The notes below the pieces were generated by a model, which saw only the letters and a list, made by a program, of their open reading frames with translations, was not told the DNA's origin and searched no databases. Made by a program: the position numbers and the translations under genes. A stretch of DNA of 64,000 nt from Acidimicrobiia bacterium (GTDB lineage Bacteria > Actinomycetota > Acidimicrobiia > Spongiisociales > UBA5794), in NCBI GenBank assembly GCA_026985095.1, contig JALSQW010000046.1, forward strand, positions 62,001 through 126,000, in the 5' to 3' direction. Of the stretch, positions 33,474 through 41,657 are shown one piece after another; position 1 is the stretch's first letter, and the number at the start of each line of letters is the position of its first letter.

Positions 33474-35825
33474 GTGGCAGAAACCACCGTTCGCACTCGA
33501 ATCGGCGACGCCGAGTTCTCACTTCAGACCGGCAAGCTGGCCCAACTGGCCGACGGGGCGGTCCTCGCCCGGGTCGGCGACACCGAGGTCCTCGTGACCG
33601 CAACCGCCTCCCGCCGGCTTCGCGAGGGCGTGGACTTCTTCCCGCTCACCGTCGACGTCGAGGAGCGCATGTACGCCGTCGGGCGTATCCCCGGCTCGTT
33701 CTTCCGCAGGGAGGGACGTGCCACCGAGAAGGCGATCCTGACGGCTCGCCTCATCGACCGTCCACTGCGTCCCAACTTCCAGGAGGGGTTCCGCTCCGAG
33801 ACGCACATCGTGGCGACCGTCATCTCGGCGGACCTCGTCAACGCCTACGACGTACCGTCGCTCAATGCGGCATCGGCTGCGTTGACGATCTCGGCCATCC
33901 CGTTCGAAGGGCCGCTCGGTGCGGTTCGTCTCGGCCTCATCGACGGGTCATGGGTTCCGTTCCCGACCTACGAGCAGCTCGAGGGGGCGGTCTTCGAGAT
34001 CGTCGTCGTCGGGAAGCGCAACTCGTCGGGGGAGATCGACATCGCCATGGTGGAGGCGGGTGCGACCGAGAACGGTCACCGGCTCGTTCTCGCCGGCGCC
34101 CAGCCCTCGGACGAGGAGACCGTGGCTCGGGGCCTCGAAGAAGCCAAACCGCTCGTGGCTCGGCTCATCGACCTGCAGCTCGAGCTCAAGGAGCTCGTCG
34201 GCGAGCCGGAGCCGGAGGAATGGCCGGTCGTCGTCGACTACACCCCGGACTTCTACGAGCGCGTCGAAGCGGTGGCCCGCCCCAAGCTCGAGGCGATGGG
34301 CGTCATCGTCGACAAGCGGGAACGCCGCACGACCGAGGAGGCGATCTTCGAGGAGGTCGTGGCCGCGCTCGCGATCCCCGACGATGACGTGGCCGCCGCC
34401 AAGGCCGTGTCGAAGGCGTTCCGGGCGGTCCAGAAGAAGGTGATGCGGGAACGGGTCGTCCGCGAGGGTGTCCGCATGGACGGACGATCCCTTGACGAGA
34501 TCCGCCCCATCTCGATCGAGGTGGGGCTCGTCCCCGAGGCCCATGGATCGGCGTTGTTCCAACGGGGCGAGACGCAGGTCCTGAACGTCGCGACCTTGGG
34601 CATGCTCCGCATGGAGCAGATGCTCGACACGATCTCGATCGAGGAATCCAAGCGCTATATCCATCACTACAACTTCCCGCCGTTCGCCACCGGCGAGACC
34701 GGGTTCATGCGGGGACCGAAACGGCGGGAGATCGGCCACGGGGCGCTGGCGGAGAAGGCGTTGCTGCCGGTCATCCCCGACGAGGAGGCCTTCCCGTACG
34801 CGTTCCGGCTCGTGTCGGAGGTCCTGATGTCCAACGGTTCGTCGTCGATGGCCTCGGTCTGCGGGTCGACGCTGTCGTTGATGGATGCCGGTGTCCCGAT
34901 CGCGGCTCCGGTGGCGGGCATCGCCATGGGACTCATCGCCCACGACGGCGAGTTCGTGACGTTGACCGACATCCTCGGCGCCGAGGACGCCCTCGGCGAC
35001 ATGGACTTCAAGGTCGCCGGGACCGATGGCATGATCACGGCGCTTCAGCTCGACACGAAGATCGAGGGGCTCCCGGCCCAGGTGCTCATCGACGCGATGC
35101 GCCAGGCCCGAGAGGCGAGGCTGTTCATCCTCGGGCGGATGGCCGAGGTGCTTCCGGCACCCCGAGAGGAGCTCGCTCCGTCGGCGCCGAAGATCGAGGC
35201 GGTCACCGTTCCCAAGGACAAGATCGGCGAGGTCATCGGACCGAAGGGCAAGACCATCCGGGAACTCGAGGAAGAGACCGGAGCGACGATCGAGATCGAG
35301 GACGACGGGACGATCCGGGTCGGCGCACCCGACACGACGTCGTTGGAGCTCGCCAAGGAGCGCATCCTCGCGATCGGCTTCCCGCCCGAGGCGAAGGTGG
35401 GGGAGACCTACGAGGGCGAGGTGGTGAACATCACCAAGTTCGGAGCGTTCGTCAACATCCTCCCCGGTCGCGACGGTCTTCTGCACATCTCGAAGATCGG
35501 CGGCGGCAAGCGGATCGACAAGGTCGAGGACGTGCTCGCTCTCGGTGACAAGGTCGAGGTCGTCGTTCGCGAGATCGACGATCGGGGCAAGGTCTCTCTG
35601 GATCTGGCCGGTACCGCACCCGAGGCCAAGGAACCGGCGGCGGAAGCCCCGTCGTCGGGGAACGGGGAACGTCGCTCCGAACGCGGGGGGCGTGACCGTG
35701 GTGGCCGCAGGGATCGCGGTGGTCGTGGTGAGCGGAAACGCTCGGAAGGCGACTCCACGCCGGCGGCGAAGCCAGGACGGACGGTCGTCTCGTTCGAGGA
35801 CGAGTTCGAGGCCGGTCGCGACTGA
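33474..35825 (+). CDS. pnp: Polyribonucleotide nucleotidyltransferase (PNPase)
   Basis: Trimeric 3'-5' phosphorolytic exoribonuclease of RNA turnover (783 residues). Two RNase PH domains (1-150 and about 330-560, with MFNF-type FPPFATGETGFMRGPKRREIGHGALAEKAL), a KH domain (VPKDKIGEVIGPKGKTIRELEEETGA) and an S1 domain (YEGEVVNITKFGAFVNILPGRDGLLH) are in order. After S1 comes an Arg/Gly-rich tail (about 730-765, RGGRDRGGRRDRGGRG) that likely adds RNA binding. The GTG start has AAAGGAG eight bases upstream. It ends the plus-strand housekeeping block. Confidence 0.97.
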   Translation: MAETTVRTRIGDAEFSLQTGKLAQLADGAVLARVGDTEVLVTATASRRLREGVDFFPLTVDVEERMYAVGRIPGSFFRREGRATEKAILTARLIDRPLRPNFQEGFRSETHIVATVISADLVNAYDVPSLNAASAALTISAIPFEGPLGAVRLGLIDGSWVPFPTYEQLEGAVFEIVVVGKRNSSGEIDIAMVEAGATENGHRLVLAGAQPSDEETVARGLEEAKPLVARLIDLQLELKELVGEPEPEEWPVVVDYTPDFYERVEAVARPKLEAMGVIVDKRERRTTEEAIFEEVVAALAIPDDDVAAAKAVSKAFRAVQKKVMRERVVREGVRMDGRSLDEIRPISIEVGLVPEAHGSALFQRGETQVLNVATLGMLRMEQMLDTISIEESKRYIHHYNFPPFATGETGFMRGPKRREIGHGALAEKALLPVIPDEEAFPYAFRLVSEVLMSNGSSSMASVCGSTLSLMDAGVPIAAPVAGIAMGLIAHDGEFVTLTDILGAEDALGDMDFKVAGTDGMITALQLDTKIEGLPAQVLIDAMRQAREARLFILGRMAEVLPAPREELAPSAPKIEAVTVPKDKIGEVIGPKGKTIRELEEETGATIEIEDDGTIRVGAPDTTSLELAKERILAIGFPPEAKVGETYEGEVVNITKFGAFVNILPGRDGLLHISKIGGGKRIDKVEDVLALGDKVEVVVREIDDRGKVSLDLAGTAPEAKEPAAEAPSSGNGERRSERGGRDRGGRRDRGGRGERKRSEGDSTPAAKPGRTVVSFEDEFEAGRD

Positions 35826-35831
35826 TTGGAC

Positions 35832-35866
35832 CGACGAGGCCCCCGGTTCGGCCGGGGGCCTCGTCG
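35832..35866. terminator. Bidirectional terminator between pnp and dodecin
   Basis: Perfect 15-base-pair stem (35832-35846 with 35852-35866) around a five-base loop, lying between two convergent stops. No T-tract on either side. It can serve both transcripts. Confidence 0.85.
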
Positions 35867-35880
35867 CGTTCGTGGCGTGG

Positions 35881-36090
35881 TCAGTCGTCCTCGAGCAGGA
35901 ACGTGAGCTTCATGTCGACACGGAAGTGCTTGATCGTTCCGTCTTCGGCCAGTTCGACCTTCTGCTCGGAGATCCATGCCCCGCGGATCCCGTCGATCGT
36001 CTTGTGTGCTCTGGCCAGGCCCTTCCTGATGGCGTCCTCGAAACTCCCCGGCGACGTGGCTGTGATCTCGATCACCTTCGCTACCGACAC
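35881..36090 (-). CDS. Dodecin, flavin-storage protein
   Basis: Small dodecameric protein that sequesters flavins (69 residues, full length). It reads VSVAKVIEITATSPGSFEDAI, then LARAHKTIDGIRGAWISEQKVEL, the family core with the flavin-stacking Trp39, and ends FRVDMKLTFLLEDD. The GTG at 36090 is chosen for its AAGGAG seven bases upstream; longer in-frame extensions are shadow ORF. TAGCCT at 36128-36133 on the minus strand is a candidate -10. Its divergent neighbour is imuA. Confidence 0.92.
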   Translation of the reverse strand: MSVAKVIEITATSPGSFEDAIRKGLARAHKTIDGIRGAWISEQKVELAEDGTIKHFRVDMKLTFLLEDD

Positions 36091-36216
36091 GTAGGGGCTC
36101 CTTTCGGTTGCGTGCTCCCTGCAGGCAAGGCTAGTGCTCCACGATGGGGCCAGCGGTTGGGCGCGGGGTGGAAGGCCGGCGCCTGTCGACCGCCGTGTGG
36201 GATGCGGGTCGGCGGC

Positions 36217-36246
36217 TTGACCGATCGAACATACGTTCGATAGGAT
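36217..36246 (+). promoter_or_regulatory. SOS-controlled promoter of imuA-imuB (LexA box in the spacer)
   Basis: TTGACC (36217-36222), an 18-base spacer and TAGGAT (36241-36246) form a complete promoter. The spacer contains TCGAACATACGTTCGA (36225-36240), the actinobacterial/Bacillus-type LexA operator CGAAC-N4-GTTCG, directly abutting the -10. LexA bound here would block polymerase. The same 16 bases recur before dnaE2. The remaining 200-base dodecin-imuA gap holds only this and the dodecin promoter. Confidence 0.92.
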
Positions 36247-36292
36247 GGCGCCCCGGTGGGTGACATCGGTGAGACACGGAGGGCGTGAACCG

Positions 36293-36934
36293 GTGGAGAT
36301 GAGGGACCGCAGGTCGATCCTCGAGTCGACCGACGGCGGGGACGTCTCGCTGCTGGTGCCTGCCCCGGGGCACGTGCTCGCCTTGGAGTCGCCTCCCGGT
36401 TTCGGGCTGACCCGGCTCGCATTGGAGATGATGGCGCGTGTCACGGTCGGGCCGGTCGTCTCGGTCGATGCCCGAGGATGGTTCTCACCACTGGGGGCGT
36501 GGGAGGCAGGTGTCGATCCGGAGCGTCTCGTCGTGGTGCGATGCTCGGATCCCGTTCGCTGGGCCAGGACCGTGGCGGCGCTGCTCGACGGCATCGACGT
36601 CGTCCATGCCGAGGTTCCCGAGGGCGTCGGCGCCGCGGCGTTGCGGCGTTTGGCGGCACGAGCCCGTTCCCGGGGGACGTCCCTGCTGCTCAGGCCGTTG
36701 CGGGGTCGGGTACCGACCGGGATCGCGCATCTGCGCGTGGAGGCGCTCTCGGTCCGTTGGGACGGCCTCGACCGGGGGCACGGCAGACTCCGCCGCCGGT
36801 GGATCACCCTCCGGATCTCGGGGAAGGCCGTTGGAGGGACGACGAGGACGATCGAGATCGAGGACGATGGAACGAACGCTCTGCGTGTGGTTCCCGGCCT
36901 GGCCGTTACGGCGCCCGGACGCGCCGCGGGATGA
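36293..36934 (+). CDS. imuA: ImuA' (RecA-like accessory protein of the mutasome)
   Basis: RecA-related partner of ImuB and DnaE2 in damage-induced mutagenic translesion synthesis (213 residues). It has the degenerate RecA core HVLALESPPGFGLTRLALEMM in place of a true Walker A, an RRLAARARSRGTSLLLRPL block and a C-terminal WDGLDRGHGRLRRRWITLRISG region typical of ImuA'. The nominal first ATG (36245) lies within the -10, before any possible transcript start, so the GTG at 36293 with GGAGGG upstream is chosen; ATG 36299 is close behind. imuB starts 68 bases before its end in another frame. Confidence 0.85.
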   Translation: MEMRDRRSILESTDGGDVSLLVPAPGHVLALESPPGFGLTRLALEMMARVTVGPVVSVDARGWFSPLGAWEAGVDPERLVVVRCSDPVRWARTVAALLDGIDVVHAEVPEGVGAAALRRLAARARSRGTSLLLRPLRGRVPTGIAHLRVEALSVRWDGLDRGHGRLRRRWITLRISGKAVGGTTRTIEIEDDGTNALRVVPGLAVTAPGRAAG

Positions 36935-38333
36935 ACCGTGCCAGGCCGTCGGGGACGATGAGATCGTCGTCGCCGTGAACGAACGCGCCATCGCCGCGGG
37001 CCTCCGGGCCGGGATGCATCGTCGGGAGGCCGAGGGGATCTGCCCGGCGGTGACCACCGTGCGACGAGACCCAGAGCGCGAGATGATCGTGTTCGATCCG
37101 GTCGTCGCGGCCGTCGAGGGGGTCGTCCCTCGAGTCGAGGTGACCGCCCCGGGCATGATGCTGGTGCCGTTGTCCGGGGCGGTTCGGTACTACGGCGGGG
37201 AGGCGGCGATCGTCGAGCGGATGGTCGAGGTCCTGGACGCGACCGCCGGCCCGGGGCATCGGATCGGTGTCGCTGCCGGGCCGTTCGCGGCGCGGAAGGC
37301 GGCGGAGCTGGCATCCCCTGCCGCGCCGTACCTGGTCGAGGACGACGCCGCGTTCCTGGCCGGCCTCGACGTCGCCGACCTCGGGGTGGAGGAGCTGGTC
37401 GCGACGTTCCGCTGGTTAGGGATCGGGACCTTGGGCGAGCTGGCGGAGCTTCCCCGGCCGGTGGTCGTGTCCCGTTTCGGCCGGCTGGGGTTGGAGGCGC
37501 ATCGCATCGCATCGGGGGAGGATCGTGATCCCGTCCCGCGGGCGCATCCGGCGGATCGATCCGTGGAGGAACGGTTCGACCCTCCGCTCGGCGACATGGA
37601 GCGGGCCGCGTTCGCCGGTCGGGCGTTGGCGCATCGGATGTTCGCCGGGTTCGAGGGGATCGCCCCGTTCCGGATCGTGGTCGAGATGGAGGACGTTGCC
37701 GGAGCGCTCAGGAGCCGAACGTGGCGGAGCCTGGATCCCTTCGACGAGCGGATGGTGGCGGAGCGGATCCGATGGCAGCTTCGGGCGTGGATCGAGGGAG
37801 GGGGAGCAGGGATCGGCAGGGGGATCGCCGCGGTGCGGATCCGGCCGGCCGCGTTGTCCGGTGGCGGTCGACAGCTCGGTTTGCTCGGCGGTCATCGAGG
37901 CTCGGTGGAGGCCCAACGAGCCCTCGGTGAGGTGCAGGCCATCGTCGGTCCCGATCGGGTCCTGCAGGCTCGGCCCCAAGGCGGTCGGGATCCGGGAGAG
38001 CGGGTCCGGTGGCGCAGATGGGGTGAGGCGGACACCGGAGACGAACGGGATCCGGGGGCGCCATGGCCGGGGCAGATCCCGGCTCCTTCGCCGGCGATGG
38101 TTCCTCCGCAGCCGGAGCTCGTGGAGATCGAATGGGACGGTGGCTTCCCGTTCCGGATCCGTCTGGGGAGCCGATGGGAGCCGGTCCGTTCCTGGGCGGG
38201 CCCCTGGCGGCGGATGGGACGATGGTGGGACGGGGAACCGGCATCGGACCGGTACCAGATCGTGACCTCGGCGGGAGCGTTCCTGTGCGAGGTCGTGGAC
38301 GGACGTGCCGCCCTCATCGGTATCTACGACTGA
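36867..38333 (+). CDS. imuB: ImuB, catalytically inactive Y-family polymerase-like protein
   Basis: Hub of the ImuA'-ImuB-DnaE2 mutasome, linking DnaE2 to the beta clamp (488 residues). It starts MERTLCVWFPAWPLRR; the Y-family metal ligands are lost, since APGMMLVPLSG occupies the place of the S-x-D-E motif. Palm, finger (helix-hairpin-helix WLGIGTLGELAELP near 185) and little-finger segments remain. The C-terminal third (about 345-400) is low-complexity and the end (GSRWEPVRSWAGPWRRMGRWW) matches actinobacterial ImuB. Overlap of 68 bases with imuA implies coupling; both are under the SOS promoter. Confidence 0.92.
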   Translation: MERTLCVWFPAWPLRRPDAPRDEPCQAVGDDEIVVAVNERAIAAGLRAGMHRREAEGICPAVTTVRRDPEREMIVFDPVVAAVEGVVPRVEVTAPGMMLVPLSGAVRYYGGEAAIVERMVEVLDATAGPGHRIGVAAGPFAARKAAELASPAAPYLVEDDAAFLAGLDVADLGVEELVATFRWLGIGTLGELAELPRPVVVSRFGRLGLEAHRIASGEDRDPVPRAHPADRSVEERFDPPLGDMERAAFAGRALAHRMFAGFEGIAPFRIVVEMEDVAGALRSRTWRSLDPFDERMVAERIRWQLRAWIEGGGAGIGRGIAAVRIRPAALSGGGRQLGLLGGHRGSVEAQRALGEVQAIVGPDRVLQARPQGGRDPGERVRWRRWGEADTGDERDPGAPWPGQIPAPSPAMVPPQPELVEIEWDGGFPFRIRLGSRWEPVRSWAGPWRRMGRWWDGEPASDRYQIVTSAGAFLCEVVDGRAALIGIYD

Positions 38334-38355
38334 CCGCGGTCGCCCGGTGGGGCCG

Positions 38356-39117
38356 TCAACGGACCGACGGCCTGCGGCGGCGGGATCGTTGCTGCTCGTA
38401 CACCTCGAGCATCCGGGCCCGGGTCAGCTCGGTCAGCTCGCCGATGTCGACGTTGCCGGCTCGACCCGTCGTCTCGATCGGGTCGAGGATCGTCACCGAA
38501 GCCGAACCCGGGTAGAACACCTTCGCTCCGGGCGGCCACACATCTTGGGTCCCCTCCAGCACCACCGGGACGATCGGGACCTGATTGTCGATGGCGATCC
38601 GGAAGGCGCCCTTCTTGAAGCGCTGCATCTCGCCGGTCCTGCTGCGGGTCCCTTCCGGGAACACGATGAGCGAATAGCCGCGTCCCAGCACCTCGCGGGC
38701 GGCGGCGTTGATCGCCTCGTGGGCGGTCATCGCCCGGGTCCGGTCGATCTTGACGATGCCGACCTTGTCCATGGCCTGACCGAACACCGGGATCTTGTAG
38801 AGCTCCTTCTTGGCGAGGAACCGCACCCGCTCGGGGATGGCCCGGAGCAGCAGTGGGATGTCGAAGTTCGACAGGTGGTTGGCGACGAACACGTAGCGCC
38901 GCTCGGGATCGATCTTCTCCGCTCCGTGGACGACGGAGTCGACGGGAGCCAGAGCGAGGAAGCGTTCCGACCACCACTGGATGACCCGTTCGATCCGTGG
39001 ATCGTCGGCGTCTCTCCAGGCCAGGGTGAGGACGAGCGCGGCCAGGGCGATGGTCACGAGGAAGAACGCGGGGACGAGCACGATCGTCTTCAGCCCGGCC
39101 CGCAGGGTGCGTCGCAT
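38356..39117 (-). CDS. plsC: 1-acyl-sn-glycerol-3-phosphate acyltransferase (PlsC family)
   Basis: Membrane acyltransferase making phosphatidic acid (253 residues). An N-terminal transmembrane helix (about 8-34) is followed by the catalytic motif NHLSNFD (H-x4-D) and FPEGTRSRTGEMQRFKKGAF plus VPIVPVVLEGT, the acceptor-site blocks. It is divergent from the YcaQ-like gene with a gap of 19 bases; TACGCT on the minus strand (39130-39125) lies seven bases before the ATG, so the mRNA is probably leaderless. Confidence 0.93.
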   Translation of the reverse strand: MRRTLRAGLKTIVLVPAFFLVTIALAALVLTLAWRDADDPRIERVIQWWSERFLALAPVDSVVHGAEKIDPERRYVFVANHLSNFDIPLLLRAIPERVRFLAKKELYKIPVFGQAMDKVGIVKIDRTRAMTAHEAINAAAREVLGRGYSLIVFPEGTRSRTGEMQRFKKGAFRIAIDNQVPIVPVVLEGTQDVWPPGAKVFYPGSASVTILDPIETTGRAGNVDIGELTELTRARMLEVYEQQRSRRRRPSVR

Positions 39118-39123
39118 GGTGGG

Positions 39124-39130
39124 TAGCGTA
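39124..39130. promoter_or_regulatory. Overlapping divergent -10 hexamers (plsC and YcaQ-like gene)
   Basis: The seven bases TAGCGTA contain TAGCGT on the plus strand (39124-39129) and TACGCT on the minus strand (39130-39125). Each is seven bases from the ATG of its own gene. The two promoters cannot be melted by two polymerases at once, so the genes should compete for transcription. Confidence 0.6.
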
Positions 39131-39136
39131 GCGACG

Positions 39137-40351
39137 ATGGCTGGACGATCCGGAGAGAGGGGACATCGGATGCCGCGGCGGATCCCGCTCGAGCGAGCAC
39201 GCCGGATCGCGCTCGGCGCGCAGGGGATCGGCGGGAGGCGTGATCGTCGGCGGGTCGATCGTCGGGCATTCCGCCGGGTGGTGGCCGCCGTCGGGCTCGT
39301 TCAGCTCGACTCGGTGAACGTGCTCGCCCGGGCCCACTACATGCCCTTCTTCTCACGTCTGGGTCCCTACGACGTCGAGGCGCTCGATCGGTGGCTCAAC
39401 GTGTCGGGGGAGATGGTCGAGTACTGGGGTCACGAGGCCTCCACCATGCCGACCGGCCTCCTCGGGTCGTTCGTGTGGCGGATGGACGAGACGCGGCCGT
39501 GGCGTCGGGTCCGTGAGGCGCTCGCGGACGATCCGGCCCTGCTCGATCGCGTGCAGGAGGCGGTGCTCGCCGACGGGCCCCTGACCGTGTCCGACCTGGC
39601 GGAGCCGGGTCACCGGTCGGGGTCGTGGTGGGGGCACGGGCCCGCCAAGACGGCATTGGAGTTCCTGTTCGCCACCGGCCGGATCACTGCCTCGCGGGAC
39701 CACCGTTTCGTTCGTCGCTACGACGCCTTTCATCGGGTGATCCCCGGGTTCGATCGTGCGTCGGCGCCGTCCAAGGAGGAGGCGTACCGTGGGCTGCTGC
39801 GGTCGGCGGTCCGTCATCATGGGATCGGGACGGCCGCCGACCTGGCGGACTACCACCGCCTCCACGGTCCGACCGCCCGCCGCATCCTCCATCGGATGGC
39901 CGGGGCAGGGGAGGTCGAGACGGTCGAGGTGCCGGGGTGGCCAGGTCCGGTCTTCCTCGATCCGGATGCTCGGGTTCCTCGAGGCTTCGATGGTGGCGTC
40001 CTGCTCAGCCCCTTCGATCCGGTCGTGTGGAACCGGCAGCGGATCGAGCGCCTGTTCGGGTTCCGGTACCGCATCGAGATCTACGTTCCCGAGTCGAAAC
40101 GGGTCCACGGGTACTACGTGTTGCCGTTCCTGCTCGACGGGAGGCTCGTCGCTCGTGTCGACCTGAAGGCGGATCGGCCCGAAGGGCGCCTCGTGGTGCG
40201 TTCGGCGTTCGTGGAGGAGGGCGAGGACGAGACGCACGTCGCCGCCGAGCTGGCGTCGGAGCTGTGGCGTCTCGCGGGCTGGCTCGGCCTCGTCGACGTG
40301 GTCGTGGCTGAGCGGGGGGATCTCGCCGCGGGGCTCCGCAGGGCGGTGTGA
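39137..40351 (+). CDS. YcaQ/AlkX-like DNA glycosylase (HTH_42, winged-helix)
   Basis: A 404-residue protein of the winged-helix HTH_42 (DUF1006) family; characterised members unhook interstrand crosslinks as DNA glycosylases. The N-terminal IALGAQGIGG...RRVVAAVGLVQLDSVNVLARAHYMPFFSR holds the QLD motif (Q56, D58), the QxD form of the catalytic motif in YcaQ-type members. YWGHEASTMP, RFVRRYDAFHRVIP, LLSPFDPVVWNRQRIERLFGF and PESKRVHGYYVLPFLL follow. Start set by TAGCGT seven bases upstream and the absence of a ribosome site. Stop is two bases from the convergent neighbour. Confidence 0.88.
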   Translation: MAGRSGERGHRMPRRIPLERARRIALGAQGIGGRRDRRRVDRRAFRRVVAAVGLVQLDSVNVLARAHYMPFFSRLGPYDVEALDRWLNVSGEMVEYWGHEASTMPTGLLGSFVWRMDETRPWRRVREALADDPALLDRVQEAVLADGPLTVSDLAEPGHRSGSWWGHGPAKTALEFLFATGRITASRDHRFVRRYDAFHRVIPGFDRASAPSKEEAYRGLLRSAVRHHGIGTAADLADYHRLHGPTARRILHRMAGAGEVETVEVPGWPGPVFLDPDARVPRGFDGGVLLSPFDPVVWNRQRIERLFGFRYRIEIYVPESKRVHGYYVLPFLLDGRLVARVDLKADRPEGRLVVRSAFVEEGEDETHVAAELASELWRLAGWLGLVDVVVAERGDLAAGLRRAV

Positions 40352-40353
40352 CG

Positions 40354-41541
40354 TCAGCGGGCGTCGACGGCGACGATCCGCTTCCCGAGGGTGGGGAGCG
40401 CGATCAACGTGCCGCTGCGTGCGTCGACGAGGAGCAGCTCTTTGTCGTCGAGGGTCTGGAGGGCCACGTAGCGGTTGTGGGCGACGAAGCCGATCGGTCG
40501 TGCAGCCCTGGGTGCCGACACGACGGTGGTCACGGCCCGGTCGGTTCCCACGACGGTGATCGACGTGCGCTCCCCGGGCATCACGAAGGAGAGGGCGATG
40601 CGGCGCCCGTCGTCGGAGATGACCACCTCCGGCCGATCGGAACGATCGAACCCGGTGATGGACACGTCGATCGGCTGGAGCTGGGCGTCGACGACGACGA
40701 TCCCGTCGGGGAGCGAGACGAAGGGGACGTCGTCGATGGGCGGCGGGATCGTCGACGGCATCGCTTCGATCAGCGTGTAGCCACCTCCGGTGGCCAGGAC
40801 CCGGCCCGAGGCGGCGGCGACGGGGGTTCCGTCCGCTCCGAGCGCCAGGAGCCGATCGTCGGGCAGCGCCAGGACGAACCCGGTGCCGGTCCATGAGAGC
40901 AGCTCGGCGTCCCGTGGGATCGTGGTCACCTCGGTGCGGTCTCCTCCGTTGGGGAGGAGGGTGAGCAAGGTGGTGTCGGCGTCGGCGTCGCCGAAGACGT
41001 GCGGATCGACGACGGCGGCGATGGCGAAGGGTGTCCCGTCTCCTCCCCACACCGCCGAGGTCACGTGATAGGCGACCGGCTCGTCCTTCAGCGAGGCGAG
41101 TTCGCCGGTGGTCCACAGCGCTCCGCCTCCCTCGACGAGGACGGTGCGGGTGCCGGCGGGCTCGAAAGCGACGGTTTCGGGGATGCCGGGAAGGACCTCG
41201 GCGATCGGTGCGGTGTCGTCGGCTCGCCACAGGACGAGGTCGGTGCGGTCGCCGTCGCGCTGGATCCACGAGATCTCCTCGATACCGCGACCGAGCTGTC
41301 GGAGGGTGGGGATCGTGGTCGTGGGTGCAGGCGGACCGGCCTCGGCGGCGAGGCCGGGCGGGACGGTGGTCGGCGACGGTACCGCGGTGGGGGTTGCGTG
41401 GGGTCGTCCGGCGAGGACGAACACGCCGATGGCGGCGATGACGGCGACGGCGCTGACGAGGGACGATCGATCGGCGGTCCGGCGGGGTTCGGGATGGTCC
41501 CCGTCGGGAGGCAGATGTCGGATCCGCGACTCGTCGCTCAT
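40354..41541 (-). CDS. Membrane-anchored protein of unknown function, beta-propeller-like
   Basis: 395 residues. A cytoplasmic N-terminal tail (1-27), one transmembrane helix (about 28-46, SLVSAVAVIAAIGVFVLAG), a Pro/Thr-rich spacer (47-82) and a long extracytoplasmic region of repeated beta-strand pairs such as TDLVLWRADD, GGALWTTGELASL, DTTLLTLLPNGG and RLLALGADG. The spacing resembles a WD40- or TolB-like propeller but no named family was recognised. TAGCAT six bases before the ATG on the minus strand suggests a leaderless mRNA. Confidence 0.75.
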   Translation of the reverse strand: MSDESRIRHLPPDGDHPEPRRTADRSSLVSAVAVIAAIGVFVLAGRPHATPTAVPSPTTVPPGLAAEAGPPAPTTTIPTLRQLGRGIEEISWIQRDGDRTDLVLWRADDTAPIAEVLPGIPETVAFEPAGTRTVLVEGGGALWTTGELASLKDEPVAYHVTSAVWGGDGTPFAIAAVVDPHVFGDADADTTLLTLLPNGGDRTEVTTIPRDAELLSWTGTGFVLALPDDRLLALGADGTPVAAASGRVLATGGGYTLIEAMPSTIPPPIDDVPFVSLPDGIVVVDAQLQPIDVSITGFDRSDRPEVVISDDGRRIALSFVMPGERTSITVVGTDRAVTTVVSAPRAARPIGFVAHNRYVALQTLDDKELLLVDARSGTLIALPTLGKRIVAVDAR

Positions 41542-41657
41542 GGGTGGATGCTAGTGCCCGATTCCCGTCGGCGGGATCGCTGCGGAGGCCGCCGAGGGTC
41601 GTAGACGGCGTGGCTATCGTGCCGCAGGTCATGGTCGACGAGCGAGGAGGAGCAACC

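Noticed and set aside
36293-36934. recA paralogue
   Set aside because: Walker A is degenerate and the gene is adjacent to imuB under an SOS promoter; it fits ImuA' and lacks the RecA length and core.
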